Source: Modicisalibacter coralii (GTDB lineage: Bacteria > Pseudomonadota > Gammaproteobacteria > Pseudomonadales > Halomonadaceae). Taken from it: DNA of 64,000 nt. Each line of letters starts with the position of its first letter. The first letter of the stretch is position 1. Shown piece after piece: positions 1-9,220 of the stretch. The DNA lies in NCBI RefSeq assembly GCF_004117855.1, contig NZ_QWBW01000007.1:124517-188516 (forward strand), in the 5' to 3' direction. The notes under the pieces were generated by a model, which had not been told where the DNA came from, did not search any database, and worked only from the letters and a program-made list of their open reading frames with translations. Made by a program: the position numbers and the translations under genes.

Positions 1-170
1 GTCTGCTCCATATGCTCGAGATACTGATTCCCGCGCTGGCGCATGACGTCGAGATACAGCACGCTGCGCTCGACGGTGTCGCGCCAGTAGTCGATGGCGG
101 CCTGACCGAGCCCCAGGGGGTCCCAGAACGCCGACATCGTCCGCGCGAGAGAAGCTTGAACGGGAAGCAT
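1..170 (-). CDS. DUF3141 family protein, N-terminal part
   Basis: Only the first 56 residues are in the window; the gene runs off the left edge on the minus strand. The start shows aromatic-rich text (FWDPLGLGQ, DYWRDTVERSVL, RQRGNQYLEHM) that matches my memory of the N-terminus of DUF3141 proteins, which are often annotated as poly(3-hydroxyalkanoate) synthase-like. The ATG at 170 has a GGAG nine bases upstream; an in-frame ATG at 137 lacks one and would remove the first 11 residues. The catalytic part is outside the window, so the function is not shown. The 329 bases between this gene and the divergent ammonium transporter hold the upstream controls of both. Confidence 0.6.
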   Translation of the reverse strand, partial: MLPVQASLARTMSAFWDPLGLGQAAIDYWRDTVERSVLYLDVMRQRGNQYLEHMEQ

Positions 171-412
171 GAGTGGGCTCCGATGAAATTTGCTGCACTG
201 CAAGATCAGCATAACGCCATCCGGGCGTGGTTGCAGCCGGCAATCATGAAAATCGGGCCTGCGGGCGAATGCGCCAAACCGTGGCATCGAGCCCGCCCGA
301 AAGCACAAAAATAGTGCACAAGATCCCCGACGACGCACCCGAATAGCGCACCACGCGCACCAGAAACGCTCACCCTGCGCCCAAGCCGTTGAGAAATGGC
401 GACAAAAAAAGC

Positions 413-428
413 TGGCACAAAACGTGCA
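413..428 (+). promoter_or_regulatory. sigma-54 type promoter of the ammonium transporter
   Basis: TGGCACAAAACGTGCA has the GG and GC dinucleotides of the -24/-12 elements with the required 10-base spacing and agrees with the RpoN consensus at most positions. It would start transcription near 438, about 60 bases before the ATG. Sigma-54 promoters activated by NtrC are normal for amtB genes, so motif and context agree. Two GCGCACCA direct half-sites at 346-353 and 355-362 could be activator sites, but they are not a clean NtrC palindrome. Confidence 0.7.
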
Positions 429-499
429 AGCCCCTTTATCGCAGTGCACGACCCCGCTAGTTCACCGCAACGAACCCGTAGACAACGAACTCACACGCC

Positions 500-1693
500 A
501 TGACTGACATTCCCTCGAGTGCCGACGTACTGTTCCTGCTGCTGGGCGCCTGCATGGTACTGGCCATGCACGCCGGCTTCGCCTTCCTGGAAGTGGGTAC
601 GGTACGCGCCAAGAATCAGGTCAACGCCCTGGTCAAGATCATCACCGACTTCGCCGCCTCGACGCTGGCCTACTTCGTGGTCGGCTACGCTATCGCCTAT
701 GGCAATGGCTTCTTCGCCAGCGCCGAGCAGCTCTCGCTCGACCACGGTTACGGCCTGGTCAAGTTCTTCTTCCTGCTGACCTTCGCCGCGGCGATCCCGG
801 CGATCATCTCCGGGGGCATCGCCGAGCGGGCACGCTTCTACCCGCAGTTCACCGCCACGCTGCTGCTGGTGGGCCTGGCCTATCCCACCTTCGAAGGCAT
901 CGTCTGGAACGGCAACTGGCAGATCCAGGCCTGGCTGCAAGCGACCTTCGGCCAGCCCTTCCATGACTTCGCCGGCTCCCTGGTGGTCCACGGCTTCGGT
1001 GGCTGGGTCGCGCTGGTCGCCGTGCTGCTGCTGGGTGCGCGCCGTGGCCGCTATCCGCGACATGGCGCGGTGGCCGCCCATCCACCCTCGAGCATACCCT
1101 TCCTGGCGCTGGGGTCCTGGACGCTGACGGTCGGCTGGTTCGGTTTCAACGTGATGTCCGCCCAGACACTCGACGGCATCAGCGGACTGGTCGCCGTCAA
1201 CTCGCTGATGGCGATGGTCGGCGGCATCCTCGCGGCGATGGCGCTGGGCCGCAACGACCCCGGCTTCATTCACAACGGCCCCCTGGCGGGCCTGGTGGCG
1301 GTCTGCGCCGGCTCGGATCTCATGCACCCGATCGGTGCGCTGGCCACCGGCGCGGTGGCCGGCGCGCTGTTCGTGGTGCTGTTCACGCAGACGCAGAACC
1401 GCTGGCGTATCGACGACGTGCTGGGGGTCTGGCCCCTGCACGGGATCTGCGGCGCCTGGGGCGGTATCGCCGCCGGGCTGTTCGGTCAGCCGGCGCTGGG
1501 GGGCCTGGGCGGCATCAGTCTCGCCTCGCAATGCGCGGGAACGCTGCTGGGCATCGTCCTGGCACTGATCGCCGGGACCGTCATCTATGGCGGGTTGAAG
1601 GCCATCGTCGGCATTCGCCTCAGCGAAGAGCAGGAATTCGAGGGCGCCGACCTGTCGCTGCACAAGATCAGCGCCACACCGGGTCGTGACTGA
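500..1693 (+). CDS. amtB: ammonium transporter, Amt family
   Basis: Integral membrane channel for ammonium/ammonia uptake in the inner membrane. The 397 residues consist of about eleven hydrophobic segments. The family's structural Asp lies in HDFAG (D156), and the two pore histidines are H164 in VVHGFGGW and H314 in WPLHGICGAWGG. It is shorter than E. coli AmtB (428) and has no clear signal peptide, as in many non-enteric Amt proteins. No glnK lies beside it in the window, although a glnK-amtB pair is common elsewhere. A sigma-54 promoter at 413-428 suggests induction under nitrogen limitation. The ribosome site before the ATG is weak. Confidence 0.95.
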   Translation: MTDIPSSADVLFLLLGACMVLAMHAGFAFLEVGTVRAKNQVNALVKIITDFAASTLAYFVVGYAIAYGNGFFASAEQLSLDHGYGLVKFFFLLTFAAAIPAIISGGIAERARFYPQFTATLLLVGLAYPTFEGIVWNGNWQIQAWLQATFGQPFHDFAGSLVVHGFGGWVALVAVLLLGARRGRYPRHGAVAAHPPSSIPFLALGSWTLTVGWFGFNVMSAQTLDGISGLVAVNSLMAMVGGILAAMALGRNDPGFIHNGPLAGLVAVCAGSDLMHPIGALATGAVAGALFVVLFTQTQNRWRIDDVLGVWPLHGICGAWGGIAAGLFGQPALGGLGGISLASQCAGTLLGIVLALIAGTVIYGGLKAIVGIRLSEEQEFEGADLSLHKISATPGRD

Positions 1694-1724
1694 TCCCGTG
1701 GCCGGGCTCGTCAGGCCGCGGACG

Positions 1725-1750
1725 ACGCCCGAACGGCCGGGTTCGGGCGT
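1725..1750. terminator. hairpin between convergent genes
   Basis: A perfect 10-bp stem (ACGCCCGAAC at 1725-1734 with GTTCGGGCGT at 1741-1750) and a 6-base loop lie between the stop of the ammonium transporter and the stop of the convergent DUF533-type gene. There is no long T-run on either side, so it may be a weak bidirectional terminator. Confidence 0.55.
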
Positions 1751-1759
1751 TGCCCCGTG

Positions 1760-2122
1760 TCAGGGTCCGGGGAAGCCGGGAGCGCGCGGCGCCTCGCCGG
1801 AGGCGCCAGCGTCTCGCGGCGCGTCGCCGGCCTCGGACGGTTCGTCGCCCCCGGGCCTCGCCGCCGGCGGCCGGGTCATCTCGCGGGCCTCGTCGGCGTC
1901 GTAGCCGCTGCGCTGCCGACGGGTCTGCCAGGCCAGCGCGCCCAACCCGGCCACGACGCCGTACTTGAGCGCCTTGCCCAGCAGGCCGCGGCCGTGACGA
2001 CTGCTGAGCAGCAGTCCCAGGGCCCCGCCCGCCAGGGCACTGCGGGCATCCACGCGACCCGCCTGGTCGCAGCAACGGTCGATCAACCGGCCAAATTCGT
2101 CGGAGGTATGTCTGTCGTCCAT
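1760..2122 (-). CDS. short DUF533-like protein
   Basis: A 120-residue protein. Residues about 24-65 carry the Gly/Ala/Leu-rich segment typical of the DUF533 (YebE) N-terminal region (ALAGGALGLLLSSRHGR, GKALKYGVVAGLGALAW), probably membrane-associated. The family is usually around 200 residues with a TerB-like C-terminal domain. Here that domain is replaced by a short Pro/Arg/Asp-rich tail, with no sign of a frameshift. The start ATG at 2122 has GGGAG eight bases upstream; longer upstream reading frames lack one. Monocistronic, convergent with the ammonium transporter. The family's function is unknown. Confidence 0.55.
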   Translation of the reverse strand: MDDRHTSDEFGRLIDRCCDQAGRVDARSALAGGALGLLLSSRHGRGLLGKALKYGVVAGLGALAWQTRRQRSGYDADEAREMTRPPAARPGGDEPSEAGDAPRDAGASGEAPRAPGFPGP

Positions 2123-2282
2123 GAGGTGTCTCCCATTGGTTCCTTGGTGGCTCTCTTGAGGAGGGCCGGGTAGGCGCCAGATGCCGGCGTGACGAGACCG
2201 GCGTCCGGCGACTCGATGCGCCTCGCTAGCCGAACAATCCGGGTAGCAACGCTGACAGCATAGGCGATCGTGGCCGCGACGG

Positions 2283-2304
2283 AAAAACCCGGCACCAGGC
2301 CGGG
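2283..2304 (-). terminator. Rho-independent terminator of the pycA-pycB operon
   Basis: Read on the minus strand: stem CCCGGC/GCCGGG (2288-2293 with 2299-2304), 5-base loop, then a run of five T. It lies 29 bases after the pycB stop. Confidence 0.8.
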
Positions 2305-2332
2305 TCAGCATGACACCAGGCGACGCGACGCG

Positions 2333-4141
2333 TCACTCGATCTCGATCAGCACCTCGCCGGGGGTAACACGATCGCCGCGGGCGACGTGGACCGCCTTGA
2401 CGCTACCGGCGACGCGGGCGTGAACCTCGGTTTCCATCTTCATCGCCTCGGTGATCAGCACCGCCTGGCCTTCCTCGACAGAATCGCCGACCTCGACCAG
2501 CACGTCGACGATGTTGCCGGGCATCGAGGTGGTGACATGACCGGGCTGCGAGGCCTGGGCACGCCCCGCACCGCCGCCGCCGACGTAGTCGTCCTTGGCC
2601 TCGAAGACGACTTCCTCGGGCATGCCGTCGAGGGTCAGATAGACCTGGCGCTTGCCGCCGATGCTGCCCACGCCGGTGATCTGCACCTCGTAGGACTCAC
2701 CGTGGACGTCGATCACGAATTCGGTGGGCACCCCCTCGGTGACCGGACGCCCGCCGCCGTCATCCGGGGCGGGCAGCGGCTCGGGGGTGAGCGTGCCGTC
2801 GCGGCGCCCCTCGAGATAGTCGCGGCCCAGCTCGGGGAACATGGCGAAGGTCAGCACGTCCTCCTCGCCCTCGGCGAGCTCACCGATGTCCCGGGTCAGG
2901 CGCGCCATCTCCGGGGCCAGCGCATCGGCGGGGCGCCCCTCCTCGACCGGCTCGTTGCCGATCGCGCGCCGCCGGATCCCGGCGTCGACCTCGGCCGGCG
3001 GGTGGCCGTAACCGCCCTGCAGGTAGCGCTTCACCTCGTTGGTGATGGTCTTGTAGCGCTCGCCGGTCAGCACGTTCATCACCGCCTGGGTGCCGACGAT
3101 CTGCGAGGTGGGCGTGACCAGCGGCGGATACCCCAGGTCGGCACGCACCCGCGGGATCTCGGCGAACACCTCGCGGATCTGCGACAGCGCATTCTGCTCC
3201 TTGAGCTGATTGGCGAGGTTGGACATCATCCCGCCCGGCACCTGGTTGATCTGTACCGAGACGTCCTCGCGGGTGAATTCGCTCTCGAAGGCGGCATACT
3301 TCTTGCGCACCTCGCGGAAGTAGTCACCGATCTCCTTGAGCGCCTCGAGGTCGAGCCCGGTGTCGTGATCGGTCCCGGCGAAGGCGGCGACCATGGACTC
3401 GGTGGATGGGTGACTGGTGCCGCCGGCGAACGCCGAGTTGCAGGTGTCGATGTGACGACAACCGGCCTCGACGGCCTTGAGATGGCACAGCGCCGAGAGT
3501 CCCGAGGTGGCATGGGCATGCAGGTGGATCGGCACCTCGACCGCCTCGACCAGCGCGGCGACCAGCTCCTCGGTGGCATAGGGCGTGAGCAGGCCCGCCA
3601 TGTCCTTGATGGCGATCGAATCGGCACCCATGTCGGCCAGCCGCTGGGCCTGGTCGATGTACATCGCCAGGGTATGCACCGGGCTGACCGTATAGCACAG
3701 CGTGCCCTGGGCGTGCTTGCCGCTGGCCTTGACCGCGCGCATGGCGGTCTCGAGGTTGCGCAGGTCGTTGAGCGCATCGAACACGCGAAAGATGTCGACG
3801 CCGTTATCGGCGGCCTTGGCGACGAAGCGCTCGACCACGTCATCGGCGTAGTGGCGGTAGCCGAGCAGGTTCTGGCCGCGCAGCAGCATCTGCAGCGGCG
3901 TGTTGGGCAGCGCCGCCTTCAAGGCGCGCAGCCGCTCCCAGGGGTCCTCCTTGAGAAAGCGCACACAGGCATCGAAGGTCGCCCCGCCCCACACCTCCAG
4001 CGAGTGGAAGCCGATGGCGTCGAGCTGCGGGCAGATCGGCAGCATGTCCTCGGTGTGCAAACGGGTGGCGATCAGCGACTGGTGGCCGTCACGCAGCACG
4101 ACGTCGGTCACCTGGACCCGCGCGGGTTGAATCGGGCTCAT
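2333..4141 (-). CDS. pycB: pyruvate carboxylase subunit B (carboxyltransferase and biotin carrier)
   Basis: Transfers carboxyl from biotin to pyruvate to make oxaloacetate. The 602 residues hold an HMGL-like TIM barrel (metal-site motif LRDGHQSL near residue 16, IKDMAG near 178), a PYC_OADA conserved middle domain, and a C-terminal biotinyl domain with EAMKMET (biotin Lys about K568). The sequence resembles OadA, but no oadB/oadG membrane subunits lie nearby. The gene follows a biotin carboxylase by 13 bases, as in the two-subunit pyruvate carboxylase of Pseudomonas, with a divergent LysR regulator. Anaplerotic carboxylation is therefore more likely than a sodium-pumping decarboxylase. Databases may name it oadA. 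Confidence 0.9.
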   Translation of the reverse strand: MSPIQPARVQVTDVVLRDGHQSLIATRLHTEDMLPICPQLDAIGFHSLEVWGGATFDACVRFLKEDPWERLRALKAALPNTPLQMLLRGQNLLGYRHYADDVVERFVAKAADNGVDIFRVFDALNDLRNLETAMRAVKASGKHAQGTLCYTVSPVHTLAMYIDQAQRLADMGADSIAIKDMAGLLTPYATEELVAALVEAVEVPIHLHAHATSGLSALCHLKAVEAGCRHIDTCNSAFAGGTSHPSTESMVAAFAGTDHDTGLDLEALKEIGDYFREVRKKYAAFESEFTREDVSVQINQVPGGMMSNLANQLKEQNALSQIREVFAEIPRVRADLGYPPLVTPTSQIVGTQAVMNVLTGERYKTITNEVKRYLQGGYGHPPAEVDAGIRRRAIGNEPVEEGRPADALAPEMARLTRDIGELAEGEEDVLTFAMFPELGRDYLEGRRDGTLTPEPLPAPDDGGGRPVTEGVPTEFVIDVHGESYEVQITGVGSIGGKRQVYLTLDGMPEEVVFEAKDDYVGGGGAGRAQASQPGHVTTSMPGNIVDVLVEVGDSVEEGQAVLITEAMKMETEVHARVAGSVKAVHVARGDRVTPGEVLIEIE

Positions 4142-4154
4142 GAGTCTCTCCTTG

Positions 4155-5570
<1,416 letters not shown>

Positions 5571-5711
5571 GGTCTGTCCTCCAGGGTTGCGTCCACGACA
5601 GGCATGCGAAAAACTAGCGGGTTGCTTGCCCGTTTCCTTGGCCTCGCAGGGTGTGCCTTTTACGCTACCCGGCTCGTTGCCAATAGAAAAATTGATATTT
5701 TTTTGCCAAGC

Positions 5712-5729
5712 TATAAGTTACGGCTTATA
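5712..5729. promoter_or_regulatory. inverted repeat in the pycA / LysR divergent region
   Basis: TATAAG-N6-CTTATA is a perfect 6-bp inverted repeat in the AT-rich part of the gap, ending 18 bases before the regulator's ATG. Position and symmetry suit a LysR-family operator or autoregulatory site. The spacing is even, so it is not a textbook T-N11-A box. Confidence 0.5.
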
Positions 5730-5747
5730 CCTAACGCGGAAACCGCC

Positions 5748-6734
5748 ATGTCGCGCCCCCATCTGCTCAATCGACTGACCTTTCGCCAGCTACAGGTCTT
5801 CCAGGCCGTGCATCGGCAGCAGTCCTATTCGCGGGCGGCCGAGCAGTTGGGCCTGACCCAGCCCGCGGTCAGCGCCCAGATTCGCCAGCTCGAGCAGGCG
5901 CTCGAACAACCGCTGTTCAAGTACGCCGGCAAGACCCTGCACGTGCTGCCGGCCGCGGACGCCCTGGCGGCGAGCGTGCAGTCGATCTTCGGTCAGGTCT
6001 CGAGCCTGCAGATGGAACTGTCGGAGCTGGCCGGCACCATCCGCGGCGAACTCAACCTGACCGCGGTTTCCACCGCCCAGTATGTGGTCCCGCACATCCT
6101 GGCGCGGTTCCGGGCACGCTACCCGGAGGTCCATATCCGACTGCGGGTCTGCAACCGCGGCCAGGCGCTGGAACGCCTCGCCGAGCGGCGCGACGACCTG
6201 GTGATCATGGGCATGGTCCCGGACGATGCCAACCTCTCCTTCATGCCGATCCTCGACAACGAGATGATCCCCATCGTCTGGCCCGGCCACCCCCTGCTCA
6301 CCGCCGCGAAGCCGACCCTCGAGGATTTCGCCCAGCACTATGTACTGATGCGCGAACCCGGCTCCGGGACGCGCACCGCCTTCGAGGAGTTCGTCGCCCG
6401 CGAGCGTGTATCGCTGGCGCACACCCTGGAACTGGGCACCAACGAGGCGATCAAGCAGGGCGTGATGGCGCATCTCGGCGTCGCCGTGCTGCCGCGACTG
6501 GCCGTTCAGCTCGAACTGGCCTCGGGGCTGCTCGCCTCCCCCGCGCTGCCCGGCTTCCCGCTCAAGCGCTCGTGGTGCACGGTCTATCCCAAGGACCGCT
6601 ACCCGACCCCGGTGACCGAACTGTTCCTGCGCTTTCTGCGCGAACTGCTGCCGGAACTCAACGCCCACTTCAAGGCCCCGATCGAACCCGCCCCCGGCCC
6701 CAGCTTCGTATGCCTGCCGATGGTCGACGCCTGA
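5748..6734 (+). CDS. LysR-type transcriptional regulator, probable regulator of pyruvate carboxylase
   Basis: A 328-residue LysR-family protein. The N-terminal winged HTH is clear (LTFRQLQVFQAVHRQQSYSRAAEQLGLTQPAVSAQIRQLE, residues about 8-48), followed by a LysR substrate-binding domain (about 92-300). It is closest in feel to CbbR/CysB-like regulators of carbon metabolism. In Pseudomonas the equivalent divergent gene is called pycR, and the arrangement here is the same; the target is inferred from position only. The frame is open far upstream opposite pycA, but the ATG at 5748 begins exactly where family homology begins. The ribosome site is weak. Confidence 0.88.
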   Translation: MSRPHLLNRLTFRQLQVFQAVHRQQSYSRAAEQLGLTQPAVSAQIRQLEQALEQPLFKYAGKTLHVLPAADALAASVQSIFGQVSSLQMELSELAGTIRGELNLTAVSTAQYVVPHILARFRARYPEVHIRLRVCNRGQALERLAERRDDLVIMGMVPDDANLSFMPILDNEMIPIVWPGHPLLTAAKPTLEDFAQHYVLMREPGSGTRTAFEEFVARERVSLAHTLELGTNEAIKQGVMAHLGVAVLPRLAVQLELASGLLASPALPGFPLKRSWCTVYPKDRYPTPVTELFLRFLRELLPELNAHFKAPIEPAPGPSFVCLPMVDA

Positions 6735-6769
6735 CGGACGCCCGAAGCTTGCCGCTCGCAAGACAAGAA

Positions 6770-6797
6770 AGCCCTCTGCAGTCGCCTGCAGAGGGCT
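6770..6797. terminator. strong hairpin terminator between convergent LysR gene and lipB
   Basis: A perfect 12-bp stem (6770-6781 with 6786-6797) with a TCGC tetraloop stands between two convergent genes. The 3' flank on the plus strand ends in a short T-run (CGTCGTTT). Probably bidirectional. Confidence 0.8.
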
Positions 6798-6836
6798 CGT
6801 CGTTTGCGGCACCGCGAAGGGGCCCGTGGGAGAGAG

Positions 6837-7517
6837 TCAGCCGACGCGGGAAGCGGCGTCGGGGGCAAGCCCGGCGGGCAGGCCCTCATGCTCGACGAGG
6901 GACTCGATGCCCAGGCGCGTCGCCAGGCAACGGATCAGCCGCGAGGCCTCCTGGTCGAGCCGTACGGGGCCGGCGACGCACTCGCGAAGCTGGGTCATCG
7001 CCAGGCCCGCATAGCCACAGGGGTTGATGCGCGCGAAGGGCGCGAGATCCATGTCGACGTTGAACGCCACCCCGTGAAAGCTGCAGCCACGACGGATGCG
7101 CAGGCCCAGTGAGGCGATCTTGGCCTCGCCGACGTAGACACCCGGGGCATCGGGCCGGGCCCGCGCCTCGACGCCGTGTTCGGCCAGGGCATCGATGACG
7201 GCGTTTTCCAGTGCCGTCACCAGGTCGCGCACGCCCAGATGATGACGCCGCACATCGAGCAGCGGATACAGCACCAACTGGCCGGGGCCATGATAGGTGA
7301 CCTGGCCGCCCCGATCGGTGGCGACCACCGGGATGTCCCCCGGCATCAGTACATGCTCGGCCAGCCCCGCCTGCCCCTGGGTGAAGACCGGGTCGTGCTC
7401 GACCAGCCACAGCATGTCCGGCGCCTCCGGCGTGCGCGTATCGGTGTAGTCGCGCATCGCCCGCCAGACCGGCTCATAGGGCAGACGCCCGAGACGATAG
7501 ACGTCCAGGGCGCTCAT
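6837..7517 (-). CDS. lipB: octanoyl-[ACP]:protein N-octanoyltransferase
   Basis: First step of lipoate attachment: moves octanoyl from acyl carrier protein to lipoyl domains in the cytoplasm. The 226 residues carry the LipB signature [12 protein letters not shown] (69-80), catalytic Lys K133 (EAKIASLG) and catalytic Cys C167 (INPCGY). The start ATG overlaps the stop of the upstream DUF493 gene by one base (TAATG), so the two are translationally coupled. No lipA follows in the window; its place is taken by a terminator and the convergent LysR gene. Confidence 0.95.
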   Translation of the reverse strand: MSALDVYRLGRLPYEPVWRAMRDYTDTRTPEAPDMLWLVEHDPVFTQGQAGLAEHVLMPGDIPVVATDRGGQVTYHGPGQLVLYPLLDVRRHHLGVRDLVTALENAVIDALAEHGVEARARPDAPGVYVGEAKIASLGLRIRRGCSFHGVAFNVDMDLAPFARINPCGYAGLAMTQLRECVAGPVRLDQEASRLIRCLATRLGIESLVEHEGLPAGLAPDAASRVG

Positions 7518-7828
7518 TACAGCACCATGTGGACGCGACCCGAGGCCTTGAGCGAGGCGAACAGCGTACGCAGCTGCTCCTCGCCGGTGGCGGTGATGGT
7601 CACGCGCACCGAGCGGTACTTGCCATTGCGGCTGTCGACGGCGGTGATGGTGGTGCGGTCGACGCCCGGAGCGTGCTGCTCGACGATGTCGATGACGGTG
7701 GCCTGGAAGTCGTCCGCGGCGTCGCCGACGATCTTGATCGGATAGTCGCAGGGATATTCGACCTTGGGCGCGCCGGTGCCGGCCTGTGGCGCCTCGACAC
7801 GCAGATCCCGAAGGGACTTGTCGGTCAT
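7517..7828 (-). CDS. ybeD: DUF493 / YbeD family protein
   Basis: A 103-residue cytoplasmic protein with the DUF493 fold: [13 protein letters not shown], a helix [17 protein letters not shown], and the strand [21 protein letters not shown]. The family sits between dacA and lipB across gammaproteobacteria and has an ACT-like ferredoxin fold; its role is unknown. The start ATG at 7828 is preceded by GAGTGA. An upstream GTG/ATG extension to 7924 reads through non-homologous sequence and is not favoured. A 117-base gap separates it from dacA. Confidence 0.9.
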   Translation of the reverse strand: MTDKSLRDLRVEAPQAGTGAPKVEYPCDYPIKIVGDAADDFQATVIDIVEQHAPGVDRTTITAVDSRNGKYRSVRVTITATGEEQLRTLFASLKASGRVHMVL

Positions 7829-7945
7829 GATGGTCACTCGATGAAGGGTATCTGCGCGTATTCTACGCAACCTCGCCAGATCGACCAAGGTCGCGACGTC
7901 GCCGCGACCCTGGCCCGCCGCCACGCGGCGGCGGGGACATGCGGA

Positions 7946-9178
7946 TCAGAACAGCCCGGTGAAGAACAGCAGCACCGCGTCCCAGATGCGCTTGAAGAAA
8001 CCGCCCTGCTCGACGCTCTGCAGCGCGACCAGCGGTTCTTCGCGGATCACCTCCTCGCCGAGCTTGACCTGCAGGGTGCCCAGTTGCTGCCCGGCCTGCA
8101 CCGGGGCCTTGATGGTCTCGGGAATGTTCAGCTTGGCGGTCATCTCGTCGCGGCGCCCCTTGGGCACGGTCAGATACAGGGCATCGGTGACACCGAGCTT
8201 GAGGGTATCCTGGGCGCCGCCCCAGATCCGCGGCTGGTTGAGTACCGCGCCACGCTGGTAGAGCTTGAAGGTGTCGAAGAACCGGAAGCCGTAGCTGAGC
8301 AGTTTCTGCGATTCCTGAGCGCGCGCCTCGTCGGAATTGGTGCCCATCACCACCGAGATCAGGCGCATGTCGTCCTGCTTGGCGGACGACACCAGACAGA
8401 AGCCCGCGGCGTCGGTGTGGCCGGTCTTGAGCCCGTCCACCGACGGATCGCGCCACAGCAGCCGGTTGCGGTTGGGCTGACGGATGCCGTTGTAGGTGAA
8501 GTACTTCTCCGAATACATCTCGTAGTGATCGGGGAAGTCCTGGATGATGTGCCGGGCGATGTTCGCCAGGTCCCGCGCCGAGGAGTAGTGATCGTCGTGC
8601 GGCAGGCCGGTGGCGTTGGCGAAATGGGTGTTCTTGAGCCCCATGCGCTGCGCCTGCTGGTTCATCAGGTCGACGAACGATGGCTCGGACCCGGCCACGT
8701 ACTCGGCCAGCGCCACGCTGGCATCGTTGCCGGACTGGATGACCACGCCGTGCAGCAGGTCGTTGACGCTGACCTGGGTGCCTTCGCGCACGAACATCCG
8801 CGAGCCGCCGGTGCGCCAGGCATGCTCGCTGATCGTGACCATGTCGTCGTCGGCGATGTTGCCGTCGTTGATCTCCTTCTCGACGATATAGGCGGTCATC
8901 ATCTTGGTGAGACTCGCCGGCGGCAGGCGCTGGTCGGCGTTGTGTTCGACCAGTACCTCGCCGCTATTGGCGTCGAGCAGAATCCACGAGGAGGCATTGA
9001 GACTGGGCGGTGAGGGAATCATCGGCTCGGGCAGGCTCTGCTGCATCGACGAATCCGGCTTGGGCTGCGAGGCTTGCTGATCCTCGGCCATGGCGGGCTG
9101 GACCAACGCGATGCAGAGCGTGGTGACGGCGGCGGCCAGTCCCTGCCAGGAGCGAGAAGAAAGAGTGGACAGTCTCAT
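7946..9178 (-). CDS. dacA: D-alanyl-D-alanine carboxypeptidase (PBP5/6 family)
   Basis: Low-molecular-weight penicillin-binding protein that trims the terminal D-Ala of muropeptides in the periplasm. The 410 residues show a signal peptide (residues 1-31, ending AMA), the SxxK motif SLTK (89-92), SGN (149-151) and KTG (251-253). A C-terminal PBP5-associated domain ends in an amphipathic membrane anchor (FKRIWDAVLLFFTGLF). The start ATG at 9178 has GAGA nine bases upstream; a GTG at 9217 would add 13 residues before the signal peptide and is less likely. Part of the rod-shape/wall cluster. Confidence 0.93.
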   Translation of the reverse strand: MRLSTLSSRSWQGLAAAVTTLCIALVQPAMAEDQQASQPKPDSSMQQSLPEPMIPSPPSLNASSWILLDANSGEVLVEHNADQRLPPASLTKMMTAYIVEKEINDGNIADDDMVTISEHAWRTGGSRMFVREGTQVSVNDLLHGVVIQSGNDASVALAEYVAGSEPSFVDLMNQQAQRMGLKNTHFANATGLPHDDHYSSARDLANIARHIIQDFPDHYEMYSEKYFTYNGIRQPNRNRLLWRDPSVDGLKTGHTDAAGFCLVSSAKQDDMRLISVVMGTNSDEARAQESQKLLSYGFRFFDTFKLYQRGAVLNQPRIWGGAQDTLKLGVTDALYLTVPKGRRDEMTAKLNIPETIKAPVQAGQQLGTLQVKLGEEVIREEPLVALQSVEQGGFFKRIWDAVLLFFTGLF

Positions 9179-9220
9179 GACGGTGTTTCTCGTTGCTTGT
9201 TTCAAGAATGAAGACACGGA

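Noticed and set aside
206-418. Small minus-strand frame upstream of amtB
   Set aside because: It overlaps the sigma-54 promoter region, has no ribosome site and no recognisable sequence.
2333-4141. Sodium-pumping oxaloacetate decarboxylase alpha subunit
   Set aside because: The sequence is OadA-like, but no beta or gamma subunit genes are present and a biotin carboxylase precedes it, which fits two-subunit pyruvate carboxylase better.
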